From Pseudomonadales bacterium (lineage in GTDB: Bacteria; Pseudomonadota; Gammaproteobacteria; Pseudomonadales; UBA5862), in the NCBI GenBank assembly GCA_024234215.1, contig JACKOQ010000004.1:1-64000 (forward strand): a DNA stretch of 64,000 nucleotides. Direction: 5' to 3'. Shown here piece after piece: positions 61,885 through 64,000 of this stretch (positions within the stretch are counted from its first letter, which is position 1; each line of letters begins with the position of its first letter). The position numbers were made by a program, and so were the translations under genes. The notes beneath the pieces were generated by a model. That model did no database searches and had not been told where the DNA came from. It saw only the letters and a program-made list of their open reading frames with translations.

Positions 61885-62469
61885 TTACTCACGTGATTTC
61901 CTGTCCTCGCGTACGTTTTTCAGAATTTCAACTCCTCCCTTTAAGGCGACTGTTGCAATTAGGGCTCCTACTACGAGATCCGGCCAGGACGAGCCGAGCC
62001 AGAGCACAAGCCCGCCTGCGACGATCACCCCCCCATTGGAAATGAAATCGTTGAAGCTGAAGGTCTCGGCCGCCTTCAAGTTGATGTCACTGGAACGGAC
62101 GCGCCGCAGCAGGGCGAGGCACCAGAGGTTAATAGCGCCCGCCATCAATGCCATCACCATCATCACCGGGCCTAGCGGTTCAGCACCATAGGTCCAGCGC
62201 CTGAAGACATCCGCTATGACGACGATAGCGAACAGTAGCAGCATTACCCCGGACACCGTCGCTGCTGAGCGCTTCCATGCGGAACGCCTGTCTATGGCGA
62301 GATAGCTCAGTAGATAGACGGCCGCATCTGACCCATTATCGAGGGCGTTGGCGAGTAACGCGCTGGAGTCGGCCAACCAGCCGACCACGCCGAGCCCGAC
62401 AAACAGGGCAAGGTTCCACAGCAATACTTGCAGCAGAACGGTTTTCTGATGGGTCAGATCAGACTTCAT
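61885..62469 (-). CDS. CDF-like cation transporter, transmembrane domain only
   Basis: A 194-aa membrane protein with about six hydrophobic segments. ALLANALDNGSDAAVYLLSY and FSFNDFISNGGVIVAGGLVL correspond to the two metal-site helices of CDF transporters, with Asp/Asn where Zn carriers have His/Asp. It lacks the cytosolic C-terminal domain of CzcD/YiiP. It overlaps the end of czcA by 4 nt and is likely co-transcribed. Specificity unknown. Confidence 0.72.
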   Translation of the reverse strand: MKSDLTHQKTVLLQVLLWNLALFVGLGVVGWLADSSALLANALDNGSDAAVYLLSYLAIDRRSAWKRSAATVSGVMLLLFAIVVIADVFRRWTYGAEPLGPVMMVMALMAGAINLWCLALLRRVRSSDINLKAAETFSFNDFISNGGVIVAGGLVLWLGSSWPDLVVGALIATVALKGGVEILKNVREDRKSRE

Positions 62470-64000
62470 GGCGCGGACTCCAGCGGTTTAGCGGTCCCTT
62501 CTGAACTGGCAGTGCTATTGACCCTCGGCTTCGTAGCTCGCGCGGCGAAGGTTGGCAATACCAGCAAGGTCAGTACAGTAGCCGTGATCAGACCACCGAT
62601 GACGACGGTGGCCAGCGGCTTTTGCACCTCGGCCCCGGAGCCGGTAGCGATCGCCATCGGGATGAAGCCGACGATCGCAACGAGCGCCGTGGTCAGCACC
62701 GCACGCAGGCGACTGGCCGCGCCGGCGGCAGCGGCCTCCAGCGGTGAATCGCCAGCGGTCAGGCGTTCGCGAATCGCCTGCATCAGCACCAGGCCGTTGA
62801 GTGTCGCCACTCCCGACACGGCGATGAAACCCACAGCGGCCGACACGGAGAAAGGCATGTCACGCAGCAGCAGCGCCAATGCACCTCCTACCAGCGCCAA
62901 TGGCACGCAGACGAACACCAGTGCGGCTTCACGGATCGTGCCCAGTGCCATGTACAGCAGGGTTCCGATCAGCAGGAACACGATCGGGACCACCAGCATT
63001 AGTCGTGCTTCTGCGCGTTGCAGGTTCTCGAACTGCCCTCCCCAGGTCATGTATACGCCTGCTGGAAGCGACACATCGGCCACCGCAGTCTGTGCCTCCC
63101 CCACGAACCCGCCCAGATCGCGGCCACGTACGTTTGCCTGTACCACGATCCTCCGGCTACCATTGTTTCGGCTGATCTGGTTAGGGCCTTCGCTGACTCC
63201 GATTTGCGCGACCGAGGAGAGCGGCACCACCGTACCGTCCGGCGCGACGATGGGCAGGGCAGCTAGCTGTGCCGGGTCATTGCGCGCGTCCTCGTCAAAC
63301 CGAATCACCACATCGAAGCGGCGATCGCCCTCAAAGATCTTGCCTGCCGAGGTGCCGCCGATGCCGGTCGCGACCGCTTCGCTGACATCGGCAGCCGTCA
63401 AGCCGTACTGGGCGGCGGCGGCGTGATCGACCCGCACCGTGAGCGTCGGCAGTCCCGAGACCTGCTCCACGCGCACGTCGGCGGCACCCTCTACGCCACG
63501 CAGCGTGAGTGCGATCTGATCCGCAGCTCTCTGCATGATGTCGAAGTCGTCGCCGAAGACCATGACGGCCAGGTCGGTACGCACGCCGGAAATCAGCTCG
63601 TTGAAACGCAGTTCGATGGGTTGACTGAACTCGAACGCATTGCCGATCTGGTTGCCGACGATGGACTCTAGTCGGCTGATCAGCTCTTCCTTGTCCAGCG
63701 ATTGGTCGGGCCATTCCGAGCGCGGCTTGAGCACGATCACGCTGTCGGAGATGTTGACCGGCATCGGATCGATGGCCGCTTCCGCCGTACCCGTGCGTGA
63801 GAAGATGGTCCTCACTTCCGGCTCACTCGTCAGCGCCCTCTCCAGGGCAAGCTGCATCGACAGCGATTGCTCAAGCGAAGCAGAAGGAACCCGCAGGGCC
63901 TGCATCGCGAGGTTGCCTTCGTCGAGCGTGGGCATGAACTCGCGACCCAGCGAGATGAAAGACATCAAACCGATCGCGAGCATGAGAACAGCGCCTGCAA
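62466..64000 (-). CDS. czcA: CzcA-type Co/Zn/Cd RND efflux pump, C-terminal part (runs off the right edge)
   Basis: The frame is open to the right edge; 511 codons are visible. It includes the CzcA-type porter signature SLGREFMPTLDEGNLAMQAL (CusA pumps have GSEFMPELDEG), the second periplasmic half and the last membrane helices. The C-terminus is a short Thr/Ser-rich tail. Exports Co2+, Zn2+ or Cd2+. Distinct from the two cusA genes in the window. Confidence 0.9.
   Translation of the reverse strand, partial: AGAVLMLAIGLMSFISLGREFMPTLDEGNLAMQALRVPSASLEQSLSMQLALERALTSEPEVRTIFSRTGTAEAAIDPMPVNISDSVIVLKPRSEWPDQSLDKEELISRLESIVGNQIGNAFEFSQPIELRFNELISGVRTDLAVMVFGDDFDIMQRAADQIALTLRGVEGAADVRVEQVSGLPTLTVRVDHAAAAQYGLTAADVSEAVATGIGGTSAGKIFEGDRRFDVVIRFDEDARNDPAQLAALPIVAPDGTVVPLSSVAQIGVSEGPNQISRNNGSRRIVVQANVRGRDLGGFVGEAQTAVADVSLPAGVYMTWGGQFENLQRAEARLMLVVPIVFLLIGTLLYMALGTIREAALVFVCVPLALVGGALALLLRDMPFSVSAAVGFIAVSGVATLNGLVLMQAIRERLTAGDSPLEAAAAGAASRLRAVLTTALVAIVGFIPMAIATGSGAEVQKPLATVVIGGLITATVLTLLVLPTFAARATKPRVNSTASSEGTAKPLESAP

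Noticed and set aside
1..64000. tRNA, rRNA, integrase or att site for the ICE
   Set aside because: None recognised by eye; the element ends lie outside the window.

Overview
The window is about 64 kb of GC-rich DNA with the look of an integrative and conjugative element (ICE) of the PFGI-1/PAGI class carrying a very large metal-resistance cargo. The ICE backbone gene set (topB, ssb, DUF3158, TIGR03761, STY4528, DUF2857, ParB, ParA, AlpA) and the cargo point to a gammaproteobacterium, most likely Xanthomonadaceae or Pseudomonadaceae. The species cannot be fixed from the sequence, and no integrase, att site, tRNA or rRNA is visible.

Layout. 1-9300: ICE maintenance and replication module, all on the minus strand, read from alpA to topB, with a two-gene putative defence cassette (Abi-C plus SIR2-like/DUF4917) inserted between ssb and topB. 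9400-13350: a Cd/Zn/Pb cassette (methyltransferase, cadA, divergent cadR) lying between a degenerate and an intact copy of the same ICE gene. 13.4-17.9 kb: the 255-aa ICE protein, a LysR regulator, a Cys-rich copper-storage protein and decayed DNA. 17.9-26.9 kb: operon DUF411-copZ-copC-copD-cusC-cusB-cusA-cusF. 26.9-33.6 kb: a second cus-type operon led by a small periplasmic protein. 34-39.8 kb: an alcohol dehydrogenase, then an operon for a Met-rich periplasmic protein, a membrane flavo-iron-sulfur reductase, a membrane b-type cytochrome and a seven-haem cytochrome c. 39.9-46.5 kb: copZ, copA (P1B-1 ATPase)-cueR, and the multicopper oxidase/outer-membrane pair copA-copB. 46.5-56.2 kb: a long minus-strand operon of DUF2933, isoprenylcysteine methyltransferase-like protein, P1B-3 ATPase, PRPP synthetase, phosphoketolase, beta-CASP metallo-beta-lactamase, NMP phosphorylase and a 39-aa membrane peptide. 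56.3-61 kb: copRS and a YHS-domain copper/silver ATPase. 61-64 kb: pseudogene debris, a CDF-like protein and the 3' part of a czcA.

How it works together. Cytosolic Cu+ is handled by CopZ chaperones, a Csp-like Cys-rich store and three copper-type P1B ATPases. Periplasmic copper is handled by CopA oxidase, CopB, CopC/CopD, CusF modules and two CusCBA pumps. Six promoters share one 38-bp composite architecture: a palindromic box near ATTACATTNNNGTCAT, then GTCAT and GACAG at fixed 6-nt spacings, then a -10-like hexamer exactly 11 nt further. One of them is the copRS promoter itself, so this is almost certainly the CopR regulon. It includes two units not obviously about copper transport: the NAD(P)H-to-periplasm electron-transfer operon and the pentose/nucleotide catabolic operon. 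These two are the best candidates for an undescribed system.
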